DNA from: Stenotrophomonas sp. SAU14A_NAIMI4_5
GTDB lineage: Bacteria > Pseudomonadota > Gammaproteobacteria > Xanthomonadales > Xanthomonadaceae
Length of the DNA: 64,000 nucleotides
Assembly (NCBI RefSeq): GCF_003086795.1
Contig: NZ_CP026003.1
Span: 950,503 to 1,014,502, forward strand
Direction of reading: 5' to 3'
Part shown: positions 51,361-61,673 of the stretch, in pieces
Position numbering within the stretch: the stretch's first letter is position 1
How the letters are laid out: every line of letters starts with the position of its first letter
Translations under genes and position numbers: made by a program
The notes under the pieces: generated by a model
Told to the model about the DNA's origin: nothing
What the model saw: only the letters and a program-made list of their open reading frames with translations
Databases searched by the model: none

Positions 51361-53523
51361 ATGCGCTCGAACCTGCTTGCATTCTCCGTCGTCGCCAGCC
51401 TCGGGCTGGTCCAGGTCGCCCATGCCGCCGAAGGCATGTGGGTGCCGCAGCAGCTGCCGGAAATCGCCGGCCCGCTGCAGAAGGCCGGCCTGAAGCTGTC
51501 CCCTGAACAGCTGGCCGACCTGACCGGCGACCCGATGGGCGCGGTGGTCGCGCTCGGCGGCTGCACCGCCAGCTTCGTCTCCCCGCAGGGCCTGGTGGTC
51601 ACCAACCACCACTGTGCCTACGGCGCCATCCAGCTGAACTCGACCGCGCAGAAGAACCTGATCAAGGACGGCTTCAACGCGCCCAAGCTCAGCGATGAAC
51701 TGAGTGCCGGCCCGAACGCCCGCGTCTTCGTGCTCGACCAGATCACCGACGTCACCGCCCAGGCCAAGGCCGCCATCGCTGCCGCCGGCAAGGATCCGCT
51801 GGCCCGCAGCCGCGCCCTGGATGCCTTCGACAAGGCCCAGGTCGCCGCCTGTGAAGCCGATGCCGGCTTCCGCTGCCGCCTGTACTCGTTCAGCGGCGGC
51901 AACACCTACCGCCTGTTCCGCAACATGGAAATCAAGGACGTGCGCCTGGTCTACGCGCCCCCGGGCAGCGTCGGCAAGTTCGGCGGCGACATCGACAACT
52001 GGATGTGGCCGCGCCACACCGGCGATTTCTCGTTCTACCGCGCCTACGTCGGCAAGGACGGCAAGCCGGCGGCATTCTCGGCCGACAACGTGCCCTACCA
52101 GCCCAAGCACTTCCTGAAGTTCGCCGACCAGCCGCTGGGTGCCGACGACTTCGTGATGGTGGCCGGCTACCCGGGCCGCACCAACCGCTACGCCCTGGCC
52201 GGTGAGTTCAACGAGACCGCCAGCTTCACCTACCCGACCATCGCCCGCCACTACAACGCGGTGCTGAAGATGATCGACGAGGCTGGCAAGGCCGACCCGG
52301 ACGTGAAGGTGAAGTACGCCGCCACCGCCGCCAGCATGAACAACGTGGCAAAGAACTACCTGGGCCAGCTGGAAGGCTTCAAGCGCATCGACGCGGCCGG
52401 CCAGAAGCAGGCCGAAGAAGCCGCCGTGCTGGCCTGGCTGAAGAAGCAGGGCGCCGCCGGCAAGCCGGCCCTGGCCGCGCACGCGCAGCTGCTCAAGCAC
52501 CTGGACACCAGCAAGGCCACGCGTGAGCGCGACCTGTTCGTGTCGCAGTTCAATAACACCTCGGCCGTCAGCGCCGCCATCACCCTGTACCGCCTGTCGA
52601 TCGAGCGCAGCAAGCCGGACGCCGAGCGCGAAGCCGGCTACCAGCAGCGCGACCTGACCACCATCGAAGGTAGCCTGAAGCAGATGGACCGCCGCTACGT
52701 GGCGAAGATGGACCAGCAGCTGCAGACCTACTGGCTGGACCAGTACGTCGCCCTGCCGGCTGCGCAGCGTGACAACGAAGTCCTGAACAAGTGGCTGGGT
52801 GGCAGCGACGAGGCCGCCGTGAAGTCGATGGTCGGCAAGCTGTCGGGCACCCAGCTGGGCAGCCTCGATACGCGCCTGAAGTGGTTCACCGCCGACCGCG
52901 CCGCCTTCGAAGCCAGCACCGATCCGGCCATCCAGTACGCCGTGGCCGTCATGCCGGCGCTGCTGAAGCAGGAAGAACAGCGCAAGATCCGCGAAGGCGA
53001 ATCGCTGACCGCGCGTCCGCTGTACCTGCAGGCGGTGGCCGACTACAAGAAGAGCCAGGGCGAGTTCGTCTATCCGGACGCCAACCTGTCGCTGCGCATC
53101 ACCTTCGGCAACGTCATGGGGTATGGCAAGGACGGCGTGCAGTACACCCCGTTCACCACCCTGGAAGGCGTGGCCGCCAAGGAAACCGGCGAAGATCCGT
53201 TCGATTCGCCGAAGGCGCTGCTGGATGCGGTCAAGGCCAAGCGTTACGGCGGCCTGGAAGACAAGCGCATCGGTTCGGTGCCGGTGAACTTCCTGTCCAA
53301 CCTGGACATCACCGGCGGCAACTCCGGTTCGCCGGTGCTGGACGCGCACGGCAAGCTGGTCGGCCTGGCCTTCGACGGCAACTGGGAATCGGTCAGCTCC
53401 AACTGGGTGTTCGACCCGGTGATGACCCGCATGATCGCCGTGGACAGCCGCTACATGCAGTGGATCATGCAGGAAGTGGCGCCGGCGCCGCAGCTGCTGA
53501 AGGAACTGAACCTGGCCAAATAA
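51361..53523 (+). CDS. S46 family dipeptidyl peptidase (DPP7-like)
   Basis: 720 aa with a signal peptide (cut near VAHA-AEG). Catalytic triad of family S46: His in [12 protein letters not shown], Asp in [19 protein letters not shown], Ser in [12 protein letters not shown]. Downstream GLAFDGNWE has Gly at the position that separates DPP7 (Gly, hydrophobic P1) from DPP11 (Arg, acidic P1), so a hydrophobic preference is inferred. Works in the periplasm, releasing dipeptides from oligopeptide N-termini. ATG 51361; the long upstream frame is antisense to tdh. Confidence 0.95.
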   Translation: MRSNLLAFSVVASLGLVQVAHAAEGMWVPQQLPEIAGPLQKAGLKLSPEQLADLTGDPMGAVVALGGCTASFVSPQGLVVTNHHCAYGAIQLNSTAQKNLIKDGFNAPKLSDELSAGPNARVFVLDQITDVTAQAKAAIAAAGKDPLARSRALDAFDKAQVAACEADAGFRCRLYSFSGGNTYRLFRNMEIKDVRLVYAPPGSVGKFGGDIDNWMWPRHTGDFSFYRAYVGKDGKPAAFSADNVPYQPKHFLKFADQPLGADDFVMVAGYPGRTNRYALAGEFNETASFTYPTIARHYNAVLKMIDEAGKADPDVKVKYAATAASMNNVAKNYLGQLEGFKRIDAAGQKQAEEAAVLAWLKKQGAAGKPALAAHAQLLKHLDTSKATRERDLFVSQFNNTSAVSAAITLYRLSIERSKPDAEREAGYQQRDLTTIEGSLKQMDRRYVAKMDQQLQTYWLDQYVALPAAQRDNEVLNKWLGGSDEAAVKSMVGKLSGTQLGSLDTRLKWFTADRAAFEASTDPAIQYAVAVMPALLKQEEQRKIREGESLTARPLYLQAVADYKKSQGEFVYPDANLSLRITFGNVMGYGKDGVQYTPFTTLEGVAAKETGEDPFDSPKALLDAVKAKRYGGLEDKRIGSVPVNFLSNLDITGGNSGSPVLDAHGKLVGLAFDGNWESVSSNWVFDPVMTRMIAVDSRYMQWIMQEVAPAPQLLKELNLAK

Positions 53524-53524
53524 G

Positions 53525-53721
53525 GTAGTGCCGGCCGCGGGCCGGTAACGCCCCCGGGCAGATCATCCACGCATGGCGTGGATCTACTGACCGGGCCAAA
53601 CCGGGCAGATCATCCACGCATGGCGTGGATCTATTGACCGGGCCAAACCGGGCGGATCATCCACGCATGGCGTGGATCTACTGACCGGGCCAACAAGGTA
53701 GTGCCGGCCGCTGGCCGGCAA
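53525..53721. repeat. SMAG cluster with three 47-bp tandem units
   Basis: Flanked by GTAGTGCCGGCCGC copies (53525 and 53698). Between them, three near-identical 47-bp units (GATC at 53561, 53608, 53655), each an inverted GTAGATCCACGCCATGCGTG palindrome plus a linker CTGACCGGGCCAAACCGGGC. One unit differs by ATCTATT for ATCTACT. Confidence 0.9.
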
Positions 53722-53762
53722 TGCCAGGCCGCGCCCGGCGCAATCGGTGCGCAAACCTCAAG

Positions 53763-53790
53763 CCCCGCGACCCTGGTCGCGGGGTTTTTT
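53763..53790 (+). terminator. Intrinsic terminator
   Basis: CCCCGCGACC / GGTCGCGGGG stem followed by TTTTTT. Lies 240 bp after the S46 peptidase, beyond the repeat cluster, so the SMAG units would be transcribed. Confidence 0.9.
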
Positions 53791-53899
53791 CATGCCCCGA
53801 CCGGCCCGGTGCGCCGAACAGGTATCATCCCTGTTCCGCGTACTTCACAGGATGTGAACGAAACGCGGAAACCTCCTCCCCCCAGGACCCCTTGTTCGC

Positions 53900-54544
53900 A
53901 TGCGCATCCTGCTTGCCCGTCACGGCGAAACGCCGTGGAACGCCGAAGGCCGCTACCAGGGCCAGATCGACATCCCGCTTTCGCCCATCGGCGAAGCCCA
54001 GGCCCAGGCTTTGGGCGCCCGTCTCGCTTCGGTGGACATCACCCGTGCGGTGGCCTCGCCGCTGTCGCGCGCCCAGCTGACCGCCCAGCTCGCCCTTGGT
54101 GCCGACCGCGCCGCCATGCTGCAGACCGAGCCGGACCTGCAGGAAATCGCCCACGGTGAGTGGGAAGGCCTGCTGGCCAGCGAGATCAACGAAAAAGACC
54201 CGTCGCGCCTGAAGGCCTGGCGCGAAGAGCCCGATACCGTGCTGATGCCCGGCGGCGAATCGCTGCGCTTGGTGCTCGAGCGCAGCTGGCGTGGCCTCGC
54301 CCGTGCCGCCGAAGGCCTCGGCGAGGACGACACCCTGCTGGTGGTCGCCCATGACGCGGTCAACCGGGTGATCCTGTGCAGGATCCTCGGCCTGCCGATT
54401 TCCCGCCTGTGGACCTTCCGCCAGGCGCCGACCACCCTGAACCTGCTCGAAGGCGCCGACCTGGACAGCCTGGAAGTGGTGCGCCTGAACGACTGCGCCC
54501 ACCACACGCCGTTCTTCGGCGAAGCCAAGCACCGCGCCCTCTGA
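53900..54544 (+). CDS. Histidine phosphatase family protein
   Basis: 214 aa, phosphoglycerate-mutase-like fold. Catalytic LLARHGETPWNAEGRYQGQ (phospho-His), EIAHGEWEG (acid) and VVAHDAVNRVILC (second His). Could be a GpmB-type or alpha-ribazole phosphatase-like enzyme; no cobalamin genes are near, so no substrate is assigned. 35 bp before folC, probably co-transcribed. Confidence 0.85.
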   Translation: MRILLARHGETPWNAEGRYQGQIDIPLSPIGEAQAQALGARLASVDITRAVASPLSRAQLTAQLALGADRAAMLQTEPDLQEIAHGEWEGLLASEINEKDPSRLKAWREEPDTVLMPGGESLRLVLERSWRGLARAAEGLGEDDTLLVVAHDAVNRVILCRILGLPISRLWTFRQAPTTLNLLEGADLDSLEVVRLNDCAHHTPFFGEAKHRAL

Positions 54545-54579
54545 TTCCCGAACCACCTGCTTCTGCTGGAACCCCTGCC

Positions 54580-55851
54580 GTGACGAACATCCCGACCACC
54601 CTGGCCAACTGGCTGGACTACATTGAACGCCAGCACCCGGCGACCATCGACATGGGCCTGGAGCGCGTGCGCGCCGTGGCCACCGCGATGGGCCTAGGCG
54701 CACCGGCCGGGCACACCATCGTGGTCGGTGGCACCAACGGCAAGGGCTCCACGGTTGCTTTCATCGAGGCCATCGGCCGTGCCGCCGGCTGGAAGGTCGG
54801 CGCGTACACCTCGCCGCACCTGCTGCGTTACAACGAGCGGGTGCGCATCGATGGCCAGGACGTGGACGACGCCGCGCTCGTCGCGGCGTTCAATACGGTG
54901 GAAGCGGCGCGCGGTGACATCACCCTGACCTATTTCGAGTACGGCACGCTGGCCGCGTTGCAGCTGTTCGCCGATGCCGGGCTGGACCTGGCCGTGCTGG
55001 AAGTAGGTCTGGGCGGCCGCCTGGATGCGGTCAACATCATCGATGCCGACGTCTCGGTCATCACCACCGTGGACATCGACCATGCCGAGTGGCTGGGCGA
55101 GGACCGCGAGGCGATCGGCACCGAGAAGGCCGGCATCATCCGCGGCTGGAAGCCGGTGATCCTGGGCGAGACCGATCCGCCGTCCAGCGTGCTGGCGCGC
55201 GCCTACCTGGTGGGCGCCAATGCCATCCGCGGCGGCAGTGATTATTTCTACGAGCCGATCGACGCCCAGCGCTGGCGCTGGCGCGATGTCGGCCTGCGCA
55301 TGGAACTGCCGAACCCGGCGCTGGCCGGCCCCATCCAGCTGGCCAATGCCGGTGCCGCCATTGCCGCGTTGCGCGCGCTGGACAAGCCGGTGCCGCGTGC
55401 CGCCTGGGCCGCGGGCATCGCTGCCGCGCGCATTGCCGGCCGCATGCAGGCCTTCGAGCGCGATGGCGTGCAGATCCGCGTGGACGTCGGCCACAACCCG
55501 CAGGCCGCAGGCCAGCTGGCGCGCGCGCTGAACGCCGAAGTGGCACCCGGCCGCACCCTGGCGGTGTACGCGGCGCTGCAGGACAAGGACGCCGTAGGCG
55601 TGGTGCAGGCGCTGCAGGACAGCGTCGCGCAGTGGACCCTGGCCGGCCTGGAAGGCCCGCGTGGGCAGACCGCGCAGCAGCTGCAGGCGCGCCTGGCCGA
55701 TACGCCGGCCGCCACCGCCGCACTGGCCGACAGCGTCGAACAGGCGCTGCAGCAGGTGCTGGCCCAGGCCGGGCGCGGTGACCGGGTGCTGGTGTTCGGC
55801 TCGTTCCACACTGCTGCCGCCGCGCTGCAGTGGCTGCAGGACCACCCCTGA
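54580..55851 (+). CDS. folC: Bifunctional dihydrofolate/folylpolyglutamate synthase
   Basis: 423 aa. Adds glutate residues to folates (and to dihydropteroate in bacteria). P-loop VGGTNGKGSTVAFIE, SPHLLRYNERVRI, EVGLGGRLDAVN and the C-terminal VDVGHNPQAAGQLA. GTG 54580 gives MTNIPTTLANWLDYIERQHP, the usual start; the longer frame lies inside the phosphatase gene. First of the folC-SPOR-cvpA-purF set. Confidence 0.97.
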   Translation: MTNIPTTLANWLDYIERQHPATIDMGLERVRAVATAMGLGAPAGHTIVVGGTNGKGSTVAFIEAIGRAAGWKVGAYTSPHLLRYNERVRIDGQDVDDAALVAAFNTVEAARGDITLTYFEYGTLAALQLFADAGLDLAVLEVGLGGRLDAVNIIDADVSVITTVDIDHAEWLGEDREAIGTEKAGIIRGWKPVILGETDPPSSVLARAYLVGANAIRGGSDYFYEPIDAQRWRWRDVGLRMELPNPALAGPIQLANAGAAIAALRALDKPVPRAAWAAGIAAARIAGRMQAFERDGVQIRVDVGHNPQAAGQLARALNAEVAPGRTLAVYAALQDKDAVGVVQALQDSVAQWTLAGLEGPRGQTAQQLQARLADTPAATAALADSVEQALQQVLAQAGRGDRVLVFGSFHTAAAALQWLQDHP

Positions 55852-55930
55852 TCCGCGTTCAGCCAGCGCCGACGCCGTCCGCTCCGGCACCCGTATAATC
55901 GACCCATCTCCGCCCTGTCGCCTGCCTCAC

Positions 55931-56959
55931 GTGGATACGCCCCTGAAACAGCGTCTGATTGGTGCCATCGTCCTGGTGGCCTTGGCCGTGATTTTCCTGC
56001 CGATGCTGGTCAAGGGGCCTGCCCCGGACAGTGGCGTGGCCAATGTGCCGATCGCCGCGCCCGACGCGCCGGGCGATGGCCAGTTCGAAACCCGTGAGCT
56101 GCCGCTGGTCGCCCCGGCCGGTGGCGCCACCGGCCTGCAGAGCGGCCAGGCCAAGCCAGTCGAAGAGGCTGCCGCGCCGGCCACCCCGCCCACCGTCGAT
56201 ACCTCGCCGGCCGTCGCTGCCGGCAACTACGCGGTCACCTTCGGTGCCTACGGCAGCCAGGCCGATGCCGATGCCGTCATCGCCTACCTGAAGCGTTCCC
56301 AGCTGCCGGGCTTCACCGAAACCGCATCGATCAATGGTCGCCCGGCCTGGCGCGTGCGCGTGGGGCCGTATGCCGACCGCGCGCAGGCCGAAGCCGCGCG
56401 CCTGCAGGCCGTGAAGGTCCGCGGCGACGTGAAGGCTGAAGTGATCACCCTGGACGCCAGCACCGCGCCGTCTTCGGCCGTGGCGGCCACTCCGGCCGCA
56501 CCCAGTGCCAGTACTCCGGTTGCTGCGCCGTCGCCGACGGCGGCCAGCAACCCGGTGCGCAGTGAAAGCCTGCCGGCCAGCACCCCGACCGCCGCAGCGC
56601 CGCCGGCCCCGAAGCCGGAAGCGCCCAAGCCGCAGCCCAAGCCGGAACCGACCAAGCCGAAGCCGGAAGCCACGGCCAGCAAGCCCGAGGCCCCGGCCAC
56701 GCCGGCCGCTCCGGCTGCCAGCGGTGTCGGCTTCGCTGTACAGCTGGGCGCGTTCGGCCAGGCCAACGATGCCAATGCGCTGCGCGACAAGGTCCGCGCC
56801 GCCGGTTTCAGCGCCTTCGTCGAGCAGGTCCGCACCGAGAAGGGCACCCTGCACCGCGTGCGGGTCGGGCCGGTGGCCAACCGCGCCGACGCCGAACAGC
56901 TGAAGGCGCAGGTCGCCGCCAAGGTCGGCGTGGCCGGCATGGTGCGACCACACCCATGA
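55931..56959 (+). CDS. DedD-like protein with two SPOR domains
   Basis: 342 aa. One N-terminal transmembrane helix (LIGAIVLVALAVIFLPMLV), then two SPOR domains (about residues 97-172 and 264-340) separated by an Ala/Pro/Lys-rich linker. SPOR domains bind denuded septal glycan, so a cell-division role is likely; E. coli DedD has one SPOR. GTG 55931 start. Same neighbourhood as E. coli (folC-dedD-cvpA-purF). Confidence 0.88.
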   Translation: MDTPLKQRLIGAIVLVALAVIFLPMLVKGPAPDSGVANVPIAAPDAPGDGQFETRELPLVAPAGGATGLQSGQAKPVEEAAAPATPPTVDTSPAVAAGNYAVTFGAYGSQADADAVIAYLKRSQLPGFTETASINGRPAWRVRVGPYADRAQAEAARLQAVKVRGDVKAEVITLDASTAPSSAVAATPAAPSASTPVAAPSPTAASNPVRSESLPASTPTAAAPPAPKPEAPKPQPKPEPTKPKPEATASKPEAPATPAAPAASGVGFAVQLGAFGQANDANALRDKVRAAGFSAFVEQVRTEKGTLHRVRVGPVANRADAEQLKAQVAAKVGVAGMVRPHP

Positions 56960-57005
56960 CCTGCCCGCAGCCCCGTTGCCAGCGCCGCCGAAGGAGCGGG
57001 GCGCC

Positions 57006-57758
57006 ATGATCGACGTGGTGCTGCTGATCGTGATCGCCGCTTCGGCCCTGCTCGGGCTGCTGCGCGGCTTCGTGAGCATCGTCATCGGCACCGTCTCATG
57101 GCTGGTCGCCGCCTGGGCGGCCTTTGCCTTCGGCGGTGATGCTGCGCGCTGGTGGTCGGCCCCGGCCGCACCGGGCGGCGAGCACTTCATCGGTGGCTAC
57201 CTGAGCGTCGGCATCGGCGTGATGCTGGTGGTCGCGGTCATCGGCATGGTCATCAAGCACATCGTCCATCGCAACATGCTGGGCAGCCTGGACCGCCTGC
57301 TGGGCGGGGTGCTGGGCACCGTGCGTGGCGGGCTGATCGCGGCCATCCTGTTGCTGGTGGGCAGCTTTACCCCGTTGACCGCCGAGTCGTCCTGGCGCAA
57401 CTCCAGCCTGCGCCCGGTACTGAACCCGGCCGTGGCCTGGATGAACAGCAAGCTGCCGCACTGGGAGGTGCCGGGCGCCGATCTGCTGCCCAAGGCCTTG
57501 CCAGTGGACACTTTGTCCCCATCTGCGTTGATGGAAATGGGCAAGAACGCGGGCGGCGGGTTGGGCAAGCCGGGCGCGACAGGCGATAATGGCATCCTCA
57601 ACCAGGTAGTGGCGGGCAGCGGATGGCTGCGGCCTGCGAAAGCGGAACAGGGCAGCGAACATGATCCGGCCGAAGTGCGCCCGGATGCCCCAGCACTGCC
57701 AGGCAACATCGAGCCGGACGATCCGGCCAACGTCGACCGCAGGCGCGGCGATCACTGA
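57006..57758 (+). CDS. cvpA: CvpA family protein
   Basis: 250 aa. Four hydrophobic helices in the first 130 residues ([21 protein letters not shown], then [21 protein letters not shown]), followed by a soluble tail longer than in E. coli CvpA (162 aa). Named for colicin V production; role in envelope homeostasis is unclear. AAGGAG 9 nt upstream. Directly upstream of purF as in E. coli. Confidence 0.9.
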   Translation: MIDVVLLIVIAASALLGLLRGFVSIVIGTVSWLVAAWAAFAFGGDAARWWSAPAAPGGEHFIGGYLSVGIGVMLVVAVIGMVIKHIVHRNMLGSLDRLLGGVLGTVRGGLIAAILLLVGSFTPLTAESSWRNSSLRPVLNPAVAWMNSKLPHWEVPGADLLPKALPVDTLSPSALMEMGKNAGGGLGKPGATGDNGILNQVVAGSGWLRPAKAEQGSEHDPAEVRPDAPALPGNIEPDDPANVDRRRGDH

Positions 57759-57817
57759 AGGCCAGGCATGGCCACCTTCCCTGTAACTGGGCGCATGCCC
57801 AGCGGAGACCTCGCACC

Positions 57818-59284
57818 ATGTGTGGCATCGTCGGAATCGTCGGCAACCAGAACGTCGCCGGGCAGTTGTATGACGGCTTGACCGTCCTCCAGCATCGCGG
57901 CCAGGACGCGGCAGGCATCGCCACCGCCAGCGGCAGCCGCCTGCGGGTACAGAAGGCCACCGGCCTGGTCCGCGACGTGTTCGACGCCCGCACCATGTCC
58001 ACCCTGGAAGGCAACATCGGCATCGCCCACGTGCGTTACCCGACTGCCGGTTCGGAAGGCATGGACGAGGCGCAGCCGTTCTACGTCAATTCGCCGTACG
58101 GCATCGCGCTGGCCCACAACGGCAACCTGATCAACACCGAAGACCTGCGTCGCCAGGTGTTCGAGCAGGACCGCCGCAACGTCAACACCGATTCGGACAG
58201 CGAAGTGCTGCTGAACGTGTTTGCCTACGAACTGGAACAGCAGCGCCAGCTCAGCCCGGAAGCAGCCATCCGTGCCGTCGCCGGCGTGCACCGCCGCTGC
58301 AAGGGCGGCTATGCGGTGGTCAGCGTAGTGCTGGGCCTGGGCCTGGTGGCCTTCCGCGATCCGCATGGCATCCGTCCGCTGGTGCTGGGCAAGCGCAGCC
58401 ACGCCGAAGGCGATGAGTACATCGTGGCCTCCGAATCGGCCGCGCTGGACGTGCTGGGCTTCCAGCGCGTGCGCGACGTGCAGCCGGGCGAAGCGCTGGT
58501 GATCACCGCGCGTGGCGAGCTGTTCTCGGAGATCTGCGCCGAGCCGGCCGAGCACACCCCGTGCATCTTCGAGTACGTGTACTTCGCACGCCCCGATTCG
58601 ATGATCGACAACGTGTCGGTGCACAAGGCGCGCATGCGCATGGGCATCAAGCTGGGCGAGAAGATCCTGCGCCTGCGCCCGGACCACGACATCGACACCA
58701 TCATCCCGATCCCGGACACCTCGCGCGACGCCGCGCTGGAAATCTCCAACGTGCTCGGCGTGAAGTACCGCGAAGGCTTCATCAAGAACCGCTACATCGG
58801 CCGTACCTTCATCATGCCGGGGCAGGGTGAGCGGGTGAAGTCGGTGCGCCGCAAGCTCAACCCGATCCACCTGGAATTCCGCAACCGCGTGGTGCTGCTG
58901 GTGGACGACTCGATCGTGCGCGGCACCACCAGCCAGCAGATCGTGCAGATGGCCCGTGACGCAGGCGCGCGCAAGGTCTACCTGGCCAGCGCCGCGCCAC
59001 CGGTGCGTTTCCCGAACATCTACGGCATCGACATGCCGGCGGCCGAGGAACTGGTCGCGCACAACCGCACGGTGGAAGAGATCGAAGCCCACCTGGGCTG
59101 CGACTGGCTGATCTACCAGGACATCGAGGACATGGAAGCGGCGGTGAGCGAAGGCAACACGGCGCTGCGCAGCTTCGATTCGTCGTGCTTCAACGGCCAT
59201 TACCCGACGGGCATCGAGCCGGGCTACTTCGAGCGCATCCAGCAGCTGCGTTCGGACGACGCCAAGCACAAGCGCCGCGCCTGA
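57818..59284 (+). CDS. purF: Amidophosphoribosyltransferase
   Basis: First committed step of purine synthesis: PRPP + glutamine to phosphoribosylamine. 488 aa, N-terminal nucleophile Cys2 ([10 protein letters not shown]), glutaminase motifs RGQDAAGIA and HVRYPTAGS, then PRPP site [15 protein letters not shown]. No cluster-type cysteine set as in Bacillus is apparent. A PurR-like site was not recognised upstream. Confidence 0.98.
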   Translation: MCGIVGIVGNQNVAGQLYDGLTVLQHRGQDAAGIATASGSRLRVQKATGLVRDVFDARTMSTLEGNIGIAHVRYPTAGSEGMDEAQPFYVNSPYGIALAHNGNLINTEDLRRQVFEQDRRNVNTDSDSEVLLNVFAYELEQQRQLSPEAAIRAVAGVHRRCKGGYAVVSVVLGLGLVAFRDPHGIRPLVLGKRSHAEGDEYIVASESAALDVLGFQRVRDVQPGEALVITARGELFSEICAEPAEHTPCIFEYVYFARPDSMIDNVSVHKARMRMGIKLGEKILRLRPDHDIDTIIPIPDTSRDAALEISNVLGVKYREGFIKNRYIGRTFIMPGQGERVKSVRRKLNPIHLEFRNRVVLLVDDSIVRGTTSQQIVQMARDAGARKVYLASAAPPVRFPNIYGIDMPAAEELVAHNRTVEEIEAHLGCDWLIYQDIEDMEAAVSEGNTALRSFDSSCFNGHYPTGIEPGYFERIQQLRSDDAKHKRRA

Positions 59285-59294
59285 GGCCCAGGCC

Positions 59295-60119
59295 GTGGTG
59301 GATGTACCCAACGTCGGTGGCGACCTGCTGCGCGCTGCGCAGCAGTGCCTCGCCGAAGCCGACCCGCTGCGCAAGGTCGCGCTGACCCAGGCCTATGCGG
59401 CCGCGTTCCGTGCCGGGCGCCTGAAGGTGCCCGCCGACGCGCCGCCGCCCGACGCGATCCGCATGCCCGGCCGTCCCGCGCAGCTGGTATTGGTGCACCC
59501 GCGGCAGGTGCCGCGTCGCGGGCTGGGCGGGGTGGAAGGCCGCGCTGCCTTCATCCACGCCATCGCCCATATCGAACTGAACGCGATCGACCTGGCCTGG
59601 GATGCGGTGTATCGCTTCCGTGGCCTGCCGGCGGCGTTCCATGCCGACTGGGTCAGCTGCGCCGATGATGAGTCCCGGCACTTCCTGCTGCTGCGCGAGC
59701 GGCTGCAGGTGCATGGCCACGAGTACGCCGATTTCCCCGCGCACAACGGCCTGTGGGAAATGTGCGAGAAGACCGCGCACGATGGCCTGGCGCGCATGGC
59801 GCTGGTGCCGCGCGTGCTGGAAGCCCGCGGGCTGGACGTGACGCCGGGCATGATCGAGAAGCTGCGCAATGTCGGCGACGCTGAAACTGCCGATGTGCTG
59901 GAAGTGATCCTGCGCGAGGAAGTGGCGCACGTCGCTGCCGGCTCGCGCTGGTACCGCTGGTACTGCGAACGTGCCGGCGTCGAACCGCGCGCACGCTTCA
60001 AGGAACTGCTGCTGGAATACGCCGGCGGCTACCTGCACGGCCCGTTCAACCTCGAAGCCCGCCTGCTGGCCGGTTTCGATGCCGACGAACTGGCCAATCT
60101 GATCGAACAGGCGGGTTGA
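59295..60119 (+). CDS. DUF455 family ferritin-like protein
   Basis: 274 aa. The Glu/His pattern of a ferritin-like four-helix bundle is visible: AFIHAIAHIELNAIDLAWD, CADDESRHFLLLRERL and LEVILREEVAHVAAGSRWYRW. Probably di-iron; reaction unknown. GTG start at 59295, 10 bp after purF, so likely co-transcribed. Confidence 0.85.
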   Translation: MVDVPNVGGDLLRAAQQCLAEADPLRKVALTQAYAAAFRAGRLKVPADAPPPDAIRMPGRPAQLVLVHPRQVPRRGLGGVEGRAAFIHAIAHIELNAIDLAWDAVYRFRGLPAAFHADWVSCADDESRHFLLLRERLQVHGHEYADFPAHNGLWEMCEKTAHDGLARMALVPRVLEARGLDVTPGMIEKLRNVGDAETADVLEVILREEVAHVAAGSRWYRWYCERAGVEPRARFKELLLEYAGGYLHGPFNLEARLLAGFDADELANLIEQAG

Positions 60120-60124
60120 TCCGC

Positions 60125-60187
60125 GCCACGCATGCCGTGGATCTACTTCATCAGGCTGCACCAGTAGATCCACGCCATGCGTGGATG
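60125..60187. repeat. Inverted SMAG pair
   Basis: CCACGCATGCCGTGGATCTAC and GTAGATCCACGCCATGCGTG around a 17-bp spacer, between convergent DUF455 and DUF2235 genes. May serve as their shared transcript end. Confidence 0.8.
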
Positions 60188-60191
60188 CTTT

Positions 60192-61673
60192 TCAGGCGTT
60201 GGGCAACACCACGCGCCTGCCATCCACGGTCGGCCGGTTGATGTAGAACAACCCCGGCCCGGGTCGATACGGCAACTCGCTCACCCCGGCATCGGCGGCA
60301 TAGGTCAGCGCGGTGTCGCCCAGTGCATCGAAGTTCCAGTGCGCCGACTGCATCAGGTAGCGGCGGCGCAGCAGCGCTTCCTGCGTCGGGGTCAGTGCCT
60401 GGCCCTCCAGCAGCCGCCGCGCGATCGGCTGCAGTGCAGCGGGCAGCGCCCAGTCCGCCACGTCGGCGGCCTCGGCGGTCCACTGCACGCCGGCGTCGTG
60501 GGCCTGCCGCTGCATCACCTGCAGGGCGACCAGCTGGTAACGCCAGTCGATGGGCCGGCGCAGCACCACCGCTGCGGTCACGTACAGCACCGGGGCCAGC
60601 AGCACGCTGCGGCTGCCGGCACGGCGCTGCTGCTGCCACTGGTGCCAGACATCCACCCACACCTCCTTCTCATCCACGCCCAGCTGCTGCCGCCAGCGCT
60701 CGGCATCGGCCTGTGCTTCGGCGTACACCGTGGTCGCCTGCAGCTGCGCCAGTGAAGGTGTCTGGTAGTCGGGCACCGGCGGGCGGCGCAGCTGCTGCCG
60801 GCGCGGACGGCTCAACAGCTTCGGACCTTCCTCGGTCTGGTCGTAGCCACCGCCGATGTTGGCGTGCACGCCGGGCAGCACGATCTCGGCATGCGCCGGT
60901 GCCACCGTGGTCAGCGGGTAGTGCTGGCGGTGTTCATCGCGGGCCACCAGCTGCACCACGCGGCCGGCGATGCCCACAGGCAGGGCCAGCTGCGGCTGCT
61001 CGTCGGCGCGGCCGCCGCTGACCGCCACCACCGTGTCGAACAGGCCGATGAAGCGCAGCGCCGGGCGCTGCACTGCGAAATCCGCCGCGCATGCCAGGCC
61101 TGCCTGCAGGAGCAGCTGACGCCAGCGCGCGCCGTCCCACCCGCGCAGCTGGTTGGCGACATCGCGCGCCGCCGCTGCGCCCCGCGAGTAGCCGAACAGA
61201 TCCACCTGCACGCTGTGCAGCGGGGTGTGCGCCTTGGCCGCGAGTGCGGCCAGGGCAGCCGGCAGCAGGACCTGCAACGCGCGCTGCACCTTCGCGCGCA
61301 CGCCGCTGGCGCCCACGCCGAACGCAAGCCCGATCAGGTCATCCTCGGCATCGTCGCGGGTGCCGACGCCTTCGATGTAGATCGCCAGCGATGCGCCGAC
61401 CCCGGGCGAGCGCCGGCTGTCCGGGTACAGCTGGTACAGCCGGGTGATGTTGGTGGTGCCGTTGTCGTAGCTGCTGGTCAGCCGGCTCTGGTAGGTCGAG
61501 TCGTCGTCGGCACGCAGCAGGGCAGGGCGCGGCTGCGGGGCCTGCGGACGCCCGCGTGCGAGGTTGTGCGCGTTGTTGCGGGTGCCGTCGAAGAACATGC
61601 CGATGTGCAGCACGCCGATGCGCCGCACGCCGGGATCGGCGTCGGTGTCTGCCTGGTGCTGGCCTGGTGCCAT
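60192..61673 (-). CDS. DUF2235 / Tle1-like putative phospholipase effector
   Basis: 493 aa. Opens with GVLHIGMFFDGTRNNAHNL, then YIEGVGTRDD, the alpha/beta-hydrolase nucleophile elbow VDLFGYSRGAAAARDVANQL (GxSxG) and FIGLFDTVVAV, matching the catalytic domain of Tle1-type T6SS lipase effectors. The C-terminal third has no recognised domain. No signal peptide. ATG 61673 has GGGGA 6 nt upstream; ATG 61679 is too close. No VgrG, PAAR, T6SS or obvious immunity gene is in the window, and substrate is inferred. Confidence 0.8.
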   Translation of the reverse strand: MAPGQHQADTDADPGVRRIGVLHIGMFFDGTRNNAHNLARGRPQAPQPRPALLRADDDSTYQSRLTSSYDNGTTNITRLYQLYPDSRRSPGVGASLAIYIEGVGTRDDAEDDLIGLAFGVGASGVRAKVQRALQVLLPAALAALAAKAHTPLHSVQVDLFGYSRGAAAARDVANQLRGWDGARWRQLLLQAGLACAADFAVQRPALRFIGLFDTVVAVSGGRADEQPQLALPVGIAGRVVQLVARDEHRQHYPLTTVAPAHAEIVLPGVHANIGGGYDQTEEGPKLLSRPRRQQLRRPPVPDYQTPSLAQLQATTVYAEAQADAERWRQQLGVDEKEVWVDVWHQWQQQRRAGSRSVLLAPVLYVTAAVVLRRPIDWRYQLVALQVMQRQAHDAGVQWTAEAADVADWALPAALQPIARRLLEGQALTPTQEALLRRRYLMQSAHWNFDALGDTALTYAADAGVSELPYRPGPGLFYINRPTVDGRRVVLPNA

